From Micromonospora alfalfae (GTDB lineage: Bacteria; Actinomycetota; Actinomycetes; Mycobacteriales; Micromonosporaceae), in the NCBI RefSeq assembly GCF_022230925.1, contig NZ_JAKKFH010000020.1:1-59673 (forward strand): a stretch of DNA of 59,673 nt, read 5' to 3'. Under the pieces are notes generated by a model that saw nothing but the letters and a program-made list of their open reading frames with translations, was not told where the DNA came from and did not search any database. This document shows positions 25,361-33,306 of this stretch, one piece after another. Position numbers and translations under genes: made by a program. The stretch's first letter is position 1. Every line of letters starts with the position of its first letter.

Positions 25361-25437
25361 CGCCGATCATGGAGTTGTGGTGCCCGTTGTGGGGGCTGCC
25401 GGTCGCTTTGTCACCCACCACAACTCCATGATCGGCG
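25361..25437. repeat. Palindromic repeat, copy 1 (perfect 22-bp arms)
   Basis: Left arm 25361-25382 and right arm 25416-25437 are perfect reverse complements, separated by 33 bases. The core of each arm is GATCATGGAGTTGTGG or its complement. A related element lies at 42000-42082 in the opposite orientation and shares the internal GCTTTGTCACCCACC segment. It sits directly downstream of a stop codon and could act as a terminator or mRNA 3' stabiliser. Confidence 0.85.
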
Positions 25438-25494
25438 GGGCGGGGCGGGTCTGACAGCTCGTTCCGACGCTGGGTGGCCGGTGATGTCTTTTAC

Positions 25495-25545
25495 TTGACA
25501 CCTAAACCTTCCGGGCGGAGCATCGACAGAAATCGATTGATGTCG
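25495..25545 (+). promoter_or_regulatory. Promoter with overlapping palindrome for the small secreted protein
   Basis: A consensus -35 TTGACA (25495-25500) is followed 17 bases later by GAGCAT. The region 25524-25545 is a near-perfect 22-base palindrome: CGACA and TGTCG at the ends, AATCGATT in the centre, with only two unpaired positions per arm. It would cover the transcription start and could be a repressor site. GGGAGGA and the ATG at 25562 follow. Confidence 0.5.
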
Positions 25546-25561
25546 TCCCGGGAGGACACTC

Positions 25562-25909
25562 ATGCGCAAAATCGCTGACCGGAGCGCCGCGGCTCTCGCC
25601 GCCGCACTGATCACCACGCTGACCGTGACGCTGCCGGCATCGCCAGCGGCTGCTGGCGAGCCGGTCCAGAGCCCCGACAACGGCCTGGTCTTCTACTCCA
25701 GCTACCCGACCGAAGTGGTCGGCAGGCAGGCCACGCCCGATGGCATCTGCCGTCCACTTCCCGCCGAGGCGACCTGGGCGTTCCCCTGGAGCGGCGGCTT
25801 CCACAGCGTCCCCGGCTACCGGACCCCCGACTGCAGCGGCCCGGGGTACGAACTCAACAACTTCCACAGCTGGCCCGAGGGCCTCTTCCTCAGCTACCGG
25901 GCCAGCTGA
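25562..25909 (+). CDS. Small secreted protein of unknown function
   Basis: 115 residues with a signal peptide ending around SPAAAGE (residues 27-32). The mature part of about 85 residues has two Cys (IC-RPL and DC-SGPG), likely forming one disulfide, and many aromatic and Gly/Pro residues (FYSSYPTE, TWAFPWSGGFHSVPGYRTPDC). No enzymatic motif is visible. It may be a small beta-rich exported effector or inhibitor. Its promoter region carries a strong palindrome. Confidence 0.7.
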   Translation: MRKIADRSAAALAAALITTLTVTLPASPAAAGEPVQSPDNGLVFYSSYPTEVVGRQATPDGICRPLPAEATWAFPWSGGFHSVPGYRTPDCSGPGYELNNFHSWPEGLFLSYRAS

Positions 25910-26045
25910 CGGGTCGTTCACTCACGCCACCAGCTGCGTCATCGGCCAGTGCCCGTGGTGGGCGGACCGCACTATGATGCGGGTGTCGAGATTGGATCCG
26001 AGTGGTCCGATGTGACGACGGACCCACGGCATCGCGGGAGCGACA

Positions 26046-26432
26046 GTGACCGACGGTGGGAGCAGGGGCGATGCCGACCGGCGCGAGCGCGGGACGACGC
26101 CGCAGCGCACCAGCGTCGGGGTAGCTGTCGCACTCGCGCTGTTGGCGGTCCCGCTACTGCCGATCATGTGCCTGTCAGGGCTGGCGCTTGTCACGAGCAT
26201 GGCTCCGTCCGAGCCGTGCCGACCCCCGTTCGTGCCGGATCCCTCGGACTGCGGACCCGAGCCGTTGGCGTTGCTCCCGACCGCGTTGCTGGCGGGCGGC
26301 TACGGCACCGCCGCCATTGTCCTGGCCCTCAGAGCTGCCCTGCCGCAGTGGGTGCGCATCGGCGCCCTGTGCGTGGCGCCGGTTGCTGCCGTCCCACTTC
26401 TCTGGGCCCTGTTCGTCTACCGCCCCTACTGA
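26046..26432 (+). CDS. Small membrane protein of unknown function
   Basis: 128 residues from the GTG at 26046. A charged N-terminus, then hydrophobic helices at about 24-50, 75-95 and 100-125. Two Cys (EPCRPPFVPDPSDCG) lie in the loop predicted to be outside. A TATGAT hexamer at 25973-25978 is a plausible -10. No family recognised. Confidence 0.6.
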   Translation: MTDGGSRGDADRRERGTTPQRTSVGVAVALALLAVPLLPIMCLSGLALVTSMAPSEPCRPPFVPDPSDCGPEPLALLPTALLAGGYGTAAIVLALRAALPQWVRIGALCVAPVAAVPLLWALFVYRPY

Positions 26433-26576
26433 TCAGGCTGGCAGCGCGGTCAGCGTGCCGTGGGCCGCCGGGCCGCCGAGCTGCGAGAATCGGTGGTCGG
26501 GCCGGTCCGCCGTGTCCCGAGATTCCGTCGTCTCGCGCCGCCGTCGAAACAGGTCCACAAAAAATTCTGGTAGTGC

Positions 26577-26605
26577 TGTCGATTGGGATCCGTTCAGTTC
26601 GTAGC
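26577..26605 (+). promoter_or_regulatory. Candidate ECF-type promoter of the DUF6069-DGPF-ECF42 operon
   Basis: TGTCGA (26577-26582), a 17-base spacer, and CGTAGC (26600-26605). TGTCGA is what I recall as the -35 element of ECF42-dependent promoters, which suggests autoregulation by the sigma factor encoded at 27483. The GGAGGG ribosome site and ATG at 26656 follow. Confidence 0.5.
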
Positions 26606-26655
26606 AGTGGTGAGAGCCCGCATCGCAACGGGCCGCACACCCACTGGAGGGCACG

Positions 26656-27069
26656 ATGACCGCCACTGCGAACACGACCCGCGCCGCCACGTCGAACGTC
26701 GGTGCGCTGATCCGGACCGGTGTCGCCGCCACTGTCGCGGCGAGCGTCGCCACCATGGCCGTCGCCGCCGTCGGACACCTGGCCGGGATCAGCCTTGAGC
26801 TGGGCGGTGCCCCGATCCCCGTCACGGGGTTCGGCGTGCTGACCGCCGTCTTCTCGCTGATCGGCGTGATCATCGCCGGGTTGCTGGCGCGTTTCGCCCG
26901 ACGCCCCCGGCTCACGTTCGTCCGCACGACGGTGGTGCTGACGACACTGTCAGTGGTGCCGGACGTGATCGCCGACGCCGGGATGGCCACCAAGGCGCTG
27001 CTGATGCTCACCCACCTGGTCGCTGCCGCGATCGTGATCCCCGCCGTCGCGCGCCGCCTGGCCGCCTGA
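26656..27069 (+). CDS. DUF6069-type membrane protein
   Basis: 137 residues, ATG after GGAGGG. Four hydrophobic segments (about 18-42, 50-78, 88-105, 112-130) give a small integral membrane protein, with a conserved PDV-ADAGMATKALLMLTHLVAA region in the last two. The architecture resembles DUF6069 proteins, often found beside DGPF/ECF genes. First gene of the operon with the YciI-like protein and ECF42 sigma factor. Function unknown. Confidence 0.72.
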   Translation: MTATANTTRAATSNVGALIRTGVAATVAASVATMAVAAVGHLAGISLELGGAPIPVTGFGVLTAVFSLIGVIIAGLLARFARRPRLTFVRTTVVLTTLSVVPDVIADAGMATKALLMLTHLVAAAIVIPAVARRLAA

Positions 27070-27108
27070 CCTGAGCCCAACCCACCATCGAGCTACCGGA
27101 GGATTGTC

Positions 27109-27462
27109 ATGAAGCAGTACCTGCTGTCCGTTCACATCGTCGAGGGCGCGCCGACGCCGTCCGACGAGGAGACGCAGACCATGTTCACCGAGACCGGCCG
27201 GATCAACGACGACATGCAGGCCACGGGCGCCTGGGTCTTCGGCGGGGGACTCACCTCGCCGGACAGCGCCACTGTCGTCCGGGTCGAGAACGGCGTCACC
27301 GCCACGAGCGATGGGCCGTTCGCCGAGACGAAGGAGCACATCGCCGGGTTCTGGGTCATCAGGTGCGCGGACCTGGACGCGGCGCTGGCCTGGGCCGAGA
27401 GGTGCGCGGCGGCCTGCGGCCCGGTCGAGGTGCGTCCCTTCGACGACCTGTCCCAGGCCTGA
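27109..27462 (+). CDS. YciI-like DGPF-domain protein
   Basis: 117 residues. The defining DGPF motif is at residues 68-71 (SDGPFAETKEHIAGFW). The ferredoxin-like YCII fold is complete. DGPF proteins are encoded next to ECF42 sigma factors almost universally and are regarded as their partners or targets. It lies 20 bases before the sigma factor gene. Confidence 0.88.
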   Translation: MKQYLLSVHIVEGAPTPSDEETQTMFTETGRINDDMQATGAWVFGGGLTSPDSATVVRVENGVTATSDGPFAETKEHIAGFWVIRCADLDAALAWAERCAAACGPVEVRPFDDLSQA

Positions 27463-27482
27463 CCAGCAGCCGGTCTCCCGAC

Positions 27483-28682
27483 ATGGACCTGGCGGGCATC
27501 TACCGCGCGGAGTACGGCCGCTGCGTCGCCACCCTGGCCCGCCTCCTCGGTGACATCAACCTCGCCGAGGAGGCCGTCCAGGACGCCTTCACCACCGCGC
27601 TGCAGAAGTGGCAGACCCTGCCGCCGAATCCGGGCGCCTGGATCGTGACCACCGCACGCAACCGTGCCGTCGACAGGCTTCGCCGAGAGTCGACACGCGA
27701 GGCCCGGCACGCCCAGGCCCTGCTGCTGTATCACCAGGATGAGCCCTCGGAGGTGGGACCGGTGCCGGACGACCAGCTGCGACTCATCTTCACCTGTTGT
27801 CACCCGGCGCTGGCCCCGGAGGCACGGACGGCTCTGACCCTGCGCCTGCTGGGCGGCCTCGACGTACCGGAGATCGCCCGTGCCTACCTGGTCCAGGAGG
27901 CGACCGTCGCCCAGCGGATCGTGCGCGCCAAGAAGAAGATCCGCGACGCCGCCATCCCGTACCGGGTGCCGGCCGAACATGAGCTGCCGGACCGGCTGCC
28001 GCCCGTCCTCGCCGTGCTCTACCTGATGTTCAACGAGGGCTACGCGTCCACCGCCGGCCCGTTGATCAGAACGGACCTGTGTGCCGAGGCGGTCCGGCTC
28101 GCCCGCGAACTCGCCGCGTTGATGCCCGACGAGCCCGAGGTCCTGGGTCTTCTCGCCCTGCTGCTCCTGACCGAGGCGCGCCGTCCCGCCCGGCTCGGCC
28201 CGGCCGGCGACCTGGTGCTGCTGGCCGACCAGGACCGATCACTGTGGAACCGGCAGCTCATCGTCGAGGGGCATGACCTGGTCCGCCGATGCCTACGCCG
28301 CAACCGGCCCGGGCCGTACCAGATCCAGGCCGCGATCGGCGCTGTGCACACCGACGGCGCCGCCACCGACTGGCCGCAGGTCCTCGCCCTGTACGACCAG
28401 CTCCTCGCACTCGCGCCAACCCCTGTCGTCGCGCTCAACCGTGCGGTAGCCGTCGCCGAGGTGCACGGGCCGGCGGTGGCCCTCGCCGCGCTGGAGGGCG
28501 TCGACCTCCCGCGCTATCACCGGCTGCCCGCCACCCGGGCCGAACTGCTCGCCCGGCTCGGACGCAACGACGAGGCCCGAGCCGCCTACGACCAGGCCGC
28601 GGCACTGGCCACTAACCCGACCGAGCGGGCCTACCTGGAGACCCGTCGCGACGAACTCACCGGTGAATGGAGAGCATCATGA
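27483..28682 (+). CDS. ECF42-group RNA polymerase sigma factor with C-terminal TPR-like extension
   Basis: 399 residues from the ATG at 27483. Region 2 (YRAEYGRCVATLARLLGD, AWIVTTARNRAVDRLRR) and region 4 (RTALTLRLLGGLDVPEIARAYLV, ATVAQRIVRAKKKIRD) are followed by about 200 residues of helical extension with the conserved LYLMFNEGYASTAG segment and TPR-like pairs. This is the ECF42/SigJ-like group, which lacks a classical anti-sigma factor; the extension is thought to regulate activity. The stop overlaps the next gene by ATGA. Confidence 0.9.
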   Translation: MDLAGIYRAEYGRCVATLARLLGDINLAEEAVQDAFTTALQKWQTLPPNPGAWIVTTARNRAVDRLRRESTREARHAQALLLYHQDEPSEVGPVPDDQLRLIFTCCHPALAPEARTALTLRLLGGLDVPEIARAYLVQEATVAQRIVRAKKKIRDAAIPYRVPAEHELPDRLPPVLAVLYLMFNEGYASTAGPLIRTDLCAEAVRLARELAALMPDEPEVLGLLALLLLTEARRPARLGPAGDLVLLADQDRSLWNRQLIVEGHDLVRRCLRRNRPGPYQIQAAIGAVHTDGAATDWPQVLALYDQLLALAPTPVVALNRAVAVAEVHGPAVALAALEGVDLPRYHRLPATRAELLARLGRNDEARAAYDQAAALATNPTERAYLETRRDELTGEWRAS

Positions 28683-29257
28683 CCGCTACCTACACAGTCG
28701 ACGTCTTTTCCAGCCTCGACGGCTTCGGCACCACCAGCGGGAACTGGGGCGGCTACTGGGGAAAGCAGGGGCCCGAACTGCTCGCGCACCGCCTGTCCGT
28801 GTACAGCGCCGAGCAGCGCATGGTCTTCGGGGCCAACACGTACCGGGTGTTCGCGCAGATGCTGGCCGCGAGCAGCGAGGAGTCCGAGGTCCGCGACGCC
28901 TGGGTGACCCAGATGAGGAACCTCCCGGCGACAGTGGTGTCGGAGACGCTGGAGGGCCCCCTCGACTGGCCGGACGGGACCGTCGTGCGCGGTGACGCGG
29001 TCGACGTCGTCGCCCGGCTCAAGGAGGAGTCCGCCGTGCCCCTGCGATCGCACGGCAGCCTGTCGTTGAACCGGGCGCTGATGGCCGCCGGACTGGTCGA
29101 TTTCGTCCAGGTGACGCTCTTCCCGGTGATCACCGGACAGACCGGCACCGAGCCGATCTTCCAGGGAGCGGCCGACTTCGACCTGGAGTTGATCAAGAGC
29201 CGGACCCTCGACGGCCGCACCCAGGAGCTCGTTTACCGGCCCACCCCGCACGTCTGA
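28679..29257 (+). CDS. Dihydrofolate-reductase-fold (RibD C-terminal) protein
   Basis: 192 residues from the ATG at 28679, preferred to 28667 because GGAGAG lies before it and it overlaps the sigma-factor stop by ATGA. RibD_C signatures: VDVFSSLDGFG, MVFGANTYRVF, VVSETLEG, LRSHGSLSLNRALMAAGLVDFVQVTLFPVITG. It is probably an NADPH-dependent reductase of unknown substrate, co-expressed with the ECF42 unit. Confidence 0.85.
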   Translation: MTATYTVDVFSSLDGFGTTSGNWGGYWGKQGPELLAHRLSVYSAEQRMVFGANTYRVFAQMLAASSEESEVRDAWVTQMRNLPATVVSETLEGPLDWPDGTVVRGDAVDVVARLKEESAVPLRSHGSLSLNRALMAAGLVDFVQVTLFPVITGQTGTEPIFQGAADFDLELIKSRTLDGRTQELVYRPTPHV

Positions 29258-29365
29258 GTCATCACGCCGGAGAGCATGCGCCGGGTCTTCGCCCGGAAGC
29301 TGTCGATCAGCCCGGCCGCCCACCAACGCCGGTTCGCTACGGCGCTCCGCGCCCAGCCGGGTTAG
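29258..29365 (+). pseudogene. Remnant of an AraC-type helix-turn-helix regulator
   Basis: Directly after the reductase stop, one frame reads ITPESMRRVFARKLSISP and continues AAHQRRFATALRAQPG before TAG. This matches the C-terminal end of AraC/GlxA-type regulators (E-S-M-R-R-x-F, SPA, RRF). There is no start codon, no upstream HTH half and only 35 codons, so it is a decayed gene end. Confidence 0.65.
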
Positions 29366-29375
29366 GCCCACGCTT

Positions 29376-29404
29376 GGCCGTCCGCCTCACCTTGGCGGAC
29401 GGCC
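29376..29404. terminator. 11-bp perfect bidirectional terminator
   Basis: GGCCGTCCGCC (29376-29386) and GGCGGACGGCC (29394-29404) with a TCACCTT loop, between the ECF42 operon (plus) and the secreted AMIN-like gene (minus). Confidence 0.8.
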
Positions 29405-29424
29405 AGGCGGATCGGCCGGTTCGA

Positions 29425-29988
29425 TCACCACTGGTGGGCGACGTCGAGCACCACCCGGCTGTGAGTGCCGGGGCCGGCGAGCACGAGCACCCGGAACGGC
29501 AGCCGCGCCCGTACGCCGACGGCGAACGTGCTGTAGCCCTCGAAGCTGCCGCCGAACACCACGTCGCGCAGCGTCGGGTAGCGCAGCAGGTTCGCCACGT
29601 GCTCGCCTACCGCGTAGGGCACGGTGCCCAGGTGGTCGTCGTCGTACGCCGGTGCCCGCAGCGAGACCCGCAGCAGGGCGCCGCCGGCGGTGTACGGCGA
29701 CAGCGCCAGCCCTTCGCCCTCGGTCCACGTCTCCCCGTAGCCGATCGCGTAACCGTCGACGGGGCCGTTGAACTCGAACACCACCCGGTCGTAGCAGTCG
29801 TGCCGGCCGGTCCGTACGTCGATCAGCGGGGCGTCGCTCAGCGCGCCGGCCGCCTTCTCCGCGCTGCCCCAGGTGATCCCGCAGTACGGCGCTCCGGTCG
29901 TGGTGCCCGCCGCGGTGCTGCTGCCGGCGCTGGCGACCAGCCCGGCGAGGACGACCGTCAACGCGGTCAGTGCGCTCCTGATCCTCAT
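29425..29988 (-). CDS. Secreted AMIN-like domain protein
   Basis: 187 residues from the ATG at 29988, which has GGAGAAGGA upstream. A signal peptide ends near AGSSTAAG. The mature part carries the pattern of actinobacterial AMIN-like beta-sandwiches: IDVRTGRHDCYDRVVFEFNG, GYAIGYG, LLRVSLRAPAYD, FEGYSTFAVGVRARLPFRVLVL. AMIN domains target peptidoglycan or the envelope in other proteins; no catalytic residues are visible here. Two Cys could form a disulfide. Confidence 0.75.
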   Translation of the reverse strand: MRIRSALTALTVVLAGLVASAGSSTAAGTTTGAPYCGITWGSAEKAAGALSDAPLIDVRTGRHDCYDRVVFEFNGPVDGYAIGYGETWTEGEGLALSPYTAGGALLRVSLRAPAYDDDHLGTVPYAVGEHVANLLRYPTLRDVVFGGSFEGYSTFAVGVRARLPFRVLVLAGPGTHSRVVLDVAHQW

Positions 29989-30506
29989 GGTTCCTTCTCC
30001 GTCCGGTTCCGGGGTCACGTCACGGCGGCGCTGCCGGTGACCCTCTGCCGCCACCGTCGTCCTGTCCCGGCACAGGAGCTTCGCCGCGACGTAACCGCCG
30101 AGTAACAGCAGGCGGCCGGACCGTCAGATCGGGGACAGACGGACATCGACGAGTGTCGTAGCCTCCATTTCGCACGCGGTCCCCGGCATGTGGCCACCGT
30201 CGGGAGTTGCGCTCCGGATGCATCCGGGGTGACACGTGCGTTCAGCCACTGACGTCTGCCGTGGTGCGGGCAGTCCGCCGACTCTGGCGTGTCACGGCGC
30301 GGCCTCCGCAGGACGGTGCGGAGGCCGCGTCGCTGTCGTGACGCCGTGTCCTCGGCCGCGCAGGTGCCGGGTGGAGCCCAACCGCCGTCGACGTCGCCGG
30401 TATGACGCTTCCGCTATGCCGAACATCGAACGCCGTCACACTAATATCGGCGTACATCGATGACCGGCGGCCCGATGGTCGTCGGACGACCGTAGGGGAG
30501 TGCCCG
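29989..30506. other. Gene-free gap of about 520 bases with an orphan hairpin
   Basis: No protein-coding frame here is convincing. The left part should hold the promoter of the minus-strand AMIN-like gene and the right part that of the protease. In between, at 30299-30328, is a strong perfect hairpin with no gene immediately before it on either strand. A short unrecognised transcript ending at the hairpin is possible. Confidence 0.4.
30299..30328. terminator. 12-bp perfect orphan hairpin
   Basis: GCGGCCTCCGCA (30299-30310) and TGCGGAGGCCGC (30317-30328) with a GGACGG loop. It has the form of a terminator but no recognised gene ends before it. Confidence 0.5.
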
Positions 30507-31688
30507 ATGTTCCGAGGACAACTGAGACGCGCGGCGCTGGCCATGCTGGTGGCGATCCTGGCGGCGGCCGGGATGCAGCTCGCCACCGGCACGCCGGCCG
30601 CCGCCGTCCGGACCGTCTACTACGACGCGAGCCGGACCGGCGAGTTCCGCACCAACTTCGACCAGGCGGCGCAGATCTGGAACAGCCGGGTCAGCAACGT
30701 CCGACTCCTGGCCGGCACCCCGGCCAGCATCACCATCTACGTCGACGACGGCTGGCCCCGCGCGCAGCCGACCGGTCTCGGCTCGGGCCGGATCTGGATG
30801 GGCCGCACGGCCGTCAACCAGGGCTACGACCGCACCCGCATCGCCACCCACGAGGTCGGCCACATCCTGGGCCTGCCGGACCGGCGCACCGGCCTCTGCT
30901 CCGACCTGATGTCCGGCAGCAGCGCACCGGTCTCCTGCCGCAACGCGAACCCCAGCGCCGCCGAGGCGAGCCGGGTCAACTCGCTGTTCGCCGGCACCCT
31001 GGCCGCACCGGCCAGCACGACGTACACCTGGAACGACGCCTCGGACATCAGCCCGCTGGTGGTCGGCGGCCGGCCAGCCACCGAGAACTACCCCTTCATG
31101 GTGTACGTCTCCGGCTGCACCGGCACGCTGATCAAGGGCAACTGGGCGGTCACCGCCAAGCACTGTTCGACGCCGTCCTCGGTGCGGGTGGGCAGCGTCA
31201 ACCGCACCAGCGGCGGGACCGTGGTGCGGGTGACCCGGGCGGTCAACCACCCCAGCGTCGACGTCAAGCTGCTGCAACTGGCCAGCTCGGTCACGTACGC
31301 GCCGGCCCCGATCCCGAGCACCTCCGGCGCTGTCGGAACCGCCACCCGGATCATCGGCTGGGGCCAGACCTGCGCCCCGCGGGGCTGCGGTTCGGCCCCT
31401 GCCGTGGCCAACGAACTCGACACGTCCATCGTGGCCGACAGCCGGTGCTCCGGCATCAACGGCACGTACGAGATCTGCACCAACAACACCAACGGCAACT
31501 CCGGCGCCTGCTACGGCGACTCCGGTGGCCCGCAGGTGCGCCGGGTCAACGGAGTGTGGAACCTGATCGGCGCCACGAGTCGGGCCGGCAACAACAACTC
31601 CACCTGCGCGACCGGCCCGTCCATCTACGTCGACCTGCCGTCCATCCGATCGTGGATCTCCACTCAGGTGGGTGGCCTACCGGTCTGA
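30507..31688 (+). CDS. Secreted snapalysin (M7)-trypsin (S1) fusion protease
   Basis: 393 residues from the ATG at 30507 (GGGGAG upstream). A signal peptide ends near residue 33. The first domain (about 35-165) has HEVGHILGLPD at 115-125, the snapalysin zinc motif HExxHxxGxxD. The second (about 185-393) is a chymotrypsin-fold protease: VVGG at 185-188, TAKHC (His219), Asp252, GDSGGP (Ser339), and disulfide cysteines. Both active sites look complete. Snapalysins are usually single-domain, so cleavage before VVGG by the metalloprotease could activate the serine protease; this is inference. Confidence 0.88.
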   Translation: MFRGQLRRAALAMLVAILAAAGMQLATGTPAAAVRTVYYDASRTGEFRTNFDQAAQIWNSRVSNVRLLAGTPASITIYVDDGWPRAQPTGLGSGRIWMGRTAVNQGYDRTRIATHEVGHILGLPDRRTGLCSDLMSGSSAPVSCRNANPSAAEASRVNSLFAGTLAAPASTTYTWNDASDISPLVVGGRPATENYPFMVYVSGCTGTLIKGNWAVTAKHCSTPSSVRVGSVNRTSGGTVVRVTRAVNHPSVDVKLLQLASSVTYAPAPIPSTSGAVGTATRIIGWGQTCAPRGCGSAPAVANELDTSIVADSRCSGINGTYEICTNNTNGNSGACYGDSGGPQVRRVNGVWNLIGATSRAGNNNSTCATGPSIYVDLPSIRSWISTQVGGLPV

Positions 31689-31814
31689 CCAGCAGCGACA
31701 TCGCGGGCGGGGGGCGAGTGTCAGGCGCGCCCCCGCCCCGGTGTGCCGGTGTCACCCACGCGATCCCACGATGCGGTACGGTGCGTGGCATATCGGCACA
31801 TCGGAGGTGGCGGC

Positions 31815-32462
31815 ATGCCTACCGTCGTCGTTCTCGCGCTGACCCTCGCCCTCGCGCCCGCGCCGTCCCCATCGGCCACCTCGAACCCGCTCGGTGACAT
31901 CGTGGGCGGCGTCGGCCAGATCGTCGACGACCTGCTCGGTGGCGACACCCCCAGTGCCGCTCCGACGCCGAGCGTCACCGCCTCCGCGGCGGCAACGCCG
32001 AGTCGGCCACCGGTCACCGGTAAGCCCAGCCCGGTGGAACCCACAGTGATTCCCGGGCCCGCCGTGTCGGCGGGCAGCGTCCCCGCACCAGCAGCCCCCG
32101 ATCGCCGCACCGCTGGGGCGAGCAGCGGCACCAGCGAGGCAGCCGCGCCCTGGCGCGTCGGCGACACCCCCGCACCGACCGCCCCGCCTGCGCTCGCCAA
32201 CCCCACCCGCAATGCCTGGCCACCAGTGTCGTACCTGCTGGTCGTTGCGGTCCTCGCGGTGTTGGCACTGCTGCTCCTGCGCCGCCGGGCCCCCGTTTCC
32301 GCCGCCGCACCCGATCCCGGTCCGACGTCGGATCCCGGGCCGGAGCCGGATCCAGGCCCGACGCCGGACAACGTCAGCCGGTTGCCGACCAGCCTCAACG
32401 CCATCTACGAGATGGGCCGGCAGGACGAGCGACTCGAGCAGGAGCGCCGCCGGCGTACCTGA
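31815..32462 (+). CDS. Exported/membrane protein with proline-rich stalk, unknown function
   Basis: 215 residues from the ATG at 31815 (GGAGGTGG upstream). Signal-like N-terminus, then a long Pro/Ala/Ser/Thr-rich low-complexity region (about 20-130), one membrane helix (SYLLVVAVLAVLALLLL) followed by RRR, and a cytosolic proline-rich tail ending in a charged helix (MGRQDERLEQERRRR). Topology is outside stalk and inside tail. Not recognised. Convergent with the DUF3152 gene. Confidence 0.62.
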   Translation: MPTVVVLALTLALAPAPSPSATSNPLGDIVGGVGQIVDDLLGGDTPSAAPTPSVTASAAATPSRPPVTGKPSPVEPTVIPGPAVSAGSVPAPAAPDRRTAGASSGTSEAAAPWRVGDTPAPTAPPALANPTRNAWPPVSYLLVVAVLAVLALLLLRRRAPVSAAAPDPGPTSDPGPEPDPGPTPDNVSRLPTSLNAIYEMGRQDERLEQERRRRT

Positions 32463-32475
32463 GGGCACGCCGTCC

Positions 32476-33306
32476 TCACGACGCCGAGTAGGCGCCCTCA
32501 CGCCGGGGGATCGCGTCGTCGTACGCCCCGACCGGCCCGCTGTAGCGGGCCTTGCCCTTCGGGTACGGCCAGGCGTTCGCGGCGCAGCCGTGCAGGCCCA
32601 GCGTCTGCTGCTGCATCACCGGCGCCGGCCGGCCCCGCCCGGGGCACCGCTCGTGGCCGTACCCGAGTTTGTGCCCCACCTCGTGGTTGACCATGTACTG
32701 CCGGTAGGTCTGCACCGTCGCGCCGTAACCCGGCACCCCCTTGACCCAGCGCGCCACGTTGAGCACCACCCGGCCCCCGTTGCGGCAGGAGGTGTAGGCG
32801 TCCGGCACGTCCTGGCAGAGGGTGTCGCGGGTGCCGGGGGTCGCCAGGTAGATGGTGAAGTCGGTCCGTTCGCCGGCACCGACCCGGCGCAACCGCCACG
32901 CCCCGCCCGCCGTCCACCCGCGTGGGTCGTTCAACGTCGTGGTGATCGCCGTGGCGATGTCCTTCGCCGGCAGGCCCCGGATGTCACGCTCGACGGCGAC
33001 CCGGTAGCGCAGCAACCGGCCGGCAGTCGCGCGCACGGGGGTTGTCTCGCCGGGCGCCACCGACCAGCGGTTACCGCCGGTGGCGGGGTAGCTGACCGGG
33101 ACGACGGGCGCGGAACTGGGTCGGACCTCGGCGGCCCCGGTCGGCCGACCGGTAGGTGTCGCCGGTCGGCTGGGCACCGGCCCAGCGGCGACCGGGACGG
33201 CGGCGGGTTGCCCGGCGGCTGGCAGGCCGCACCCGGTGAGCAGCGCCACCACCAGCAGTGACGCCATCGAGGCGGTACCCCAGCGGCGGGTAACCTTCGT
33301 CGACAT
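32476..33306 (-). CDS. DUF3152 lipoprotein, predicted zinc metalloprotease
   Basis: 276 residues from the ATG at 33306 (GGGGAGAGAC upstream). A lipobox LLTGC near residue 26 anchors it outside. The DUF3152 domain has the zinc motif HEVGHKLGYGHERC (HExxHxxxxxH) and downstream PVMQQQTLGLHGC. Metalloprotease activity is predicted from the motif but not proven for the family. Divergent from the SigE-family sigma factor gene. Confidence 0.85.
   Translation of the reverse strand: MSTKVTRRWGTASMASLLVVALLTGCGLPAAGQPAAVPVAAGPVPSRPATPTGRPTGAAEVRPSSAPVVPVSYPATGGNRWSVAPGETTPVRATAGRLLRYRVAVERDIRGLPAKDIATAITTTLNDPRGWTAGGAWRLRRVGAGERTDFTIYLATPGTRDTLCQDVPDAYTSCRNGGRVVLNVARWVKGVPGYGATVQTYRQYMVNHEVGHKLGYGHERCPGRGRPAPVMQQQTLGLHGCAANAWPYPKGKARYSGPVGAYDDAIPRREGAYSAS

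Noticed and set aside
25361..25437. CRISPR-like or attachment-site reading of the inverted repeat
   Set aside because: There are no direct repeats with spacers, no cas genes, no integrase and no tRNA nearby; it is a single palindrome.
30402..30506. Longer N-terminus for the snapalysin-trypsin protein
   Set aside because: The upstream residues lack a signal-like character and the ATG at 30507 has a GGGGAG site and a clean signal peptide.
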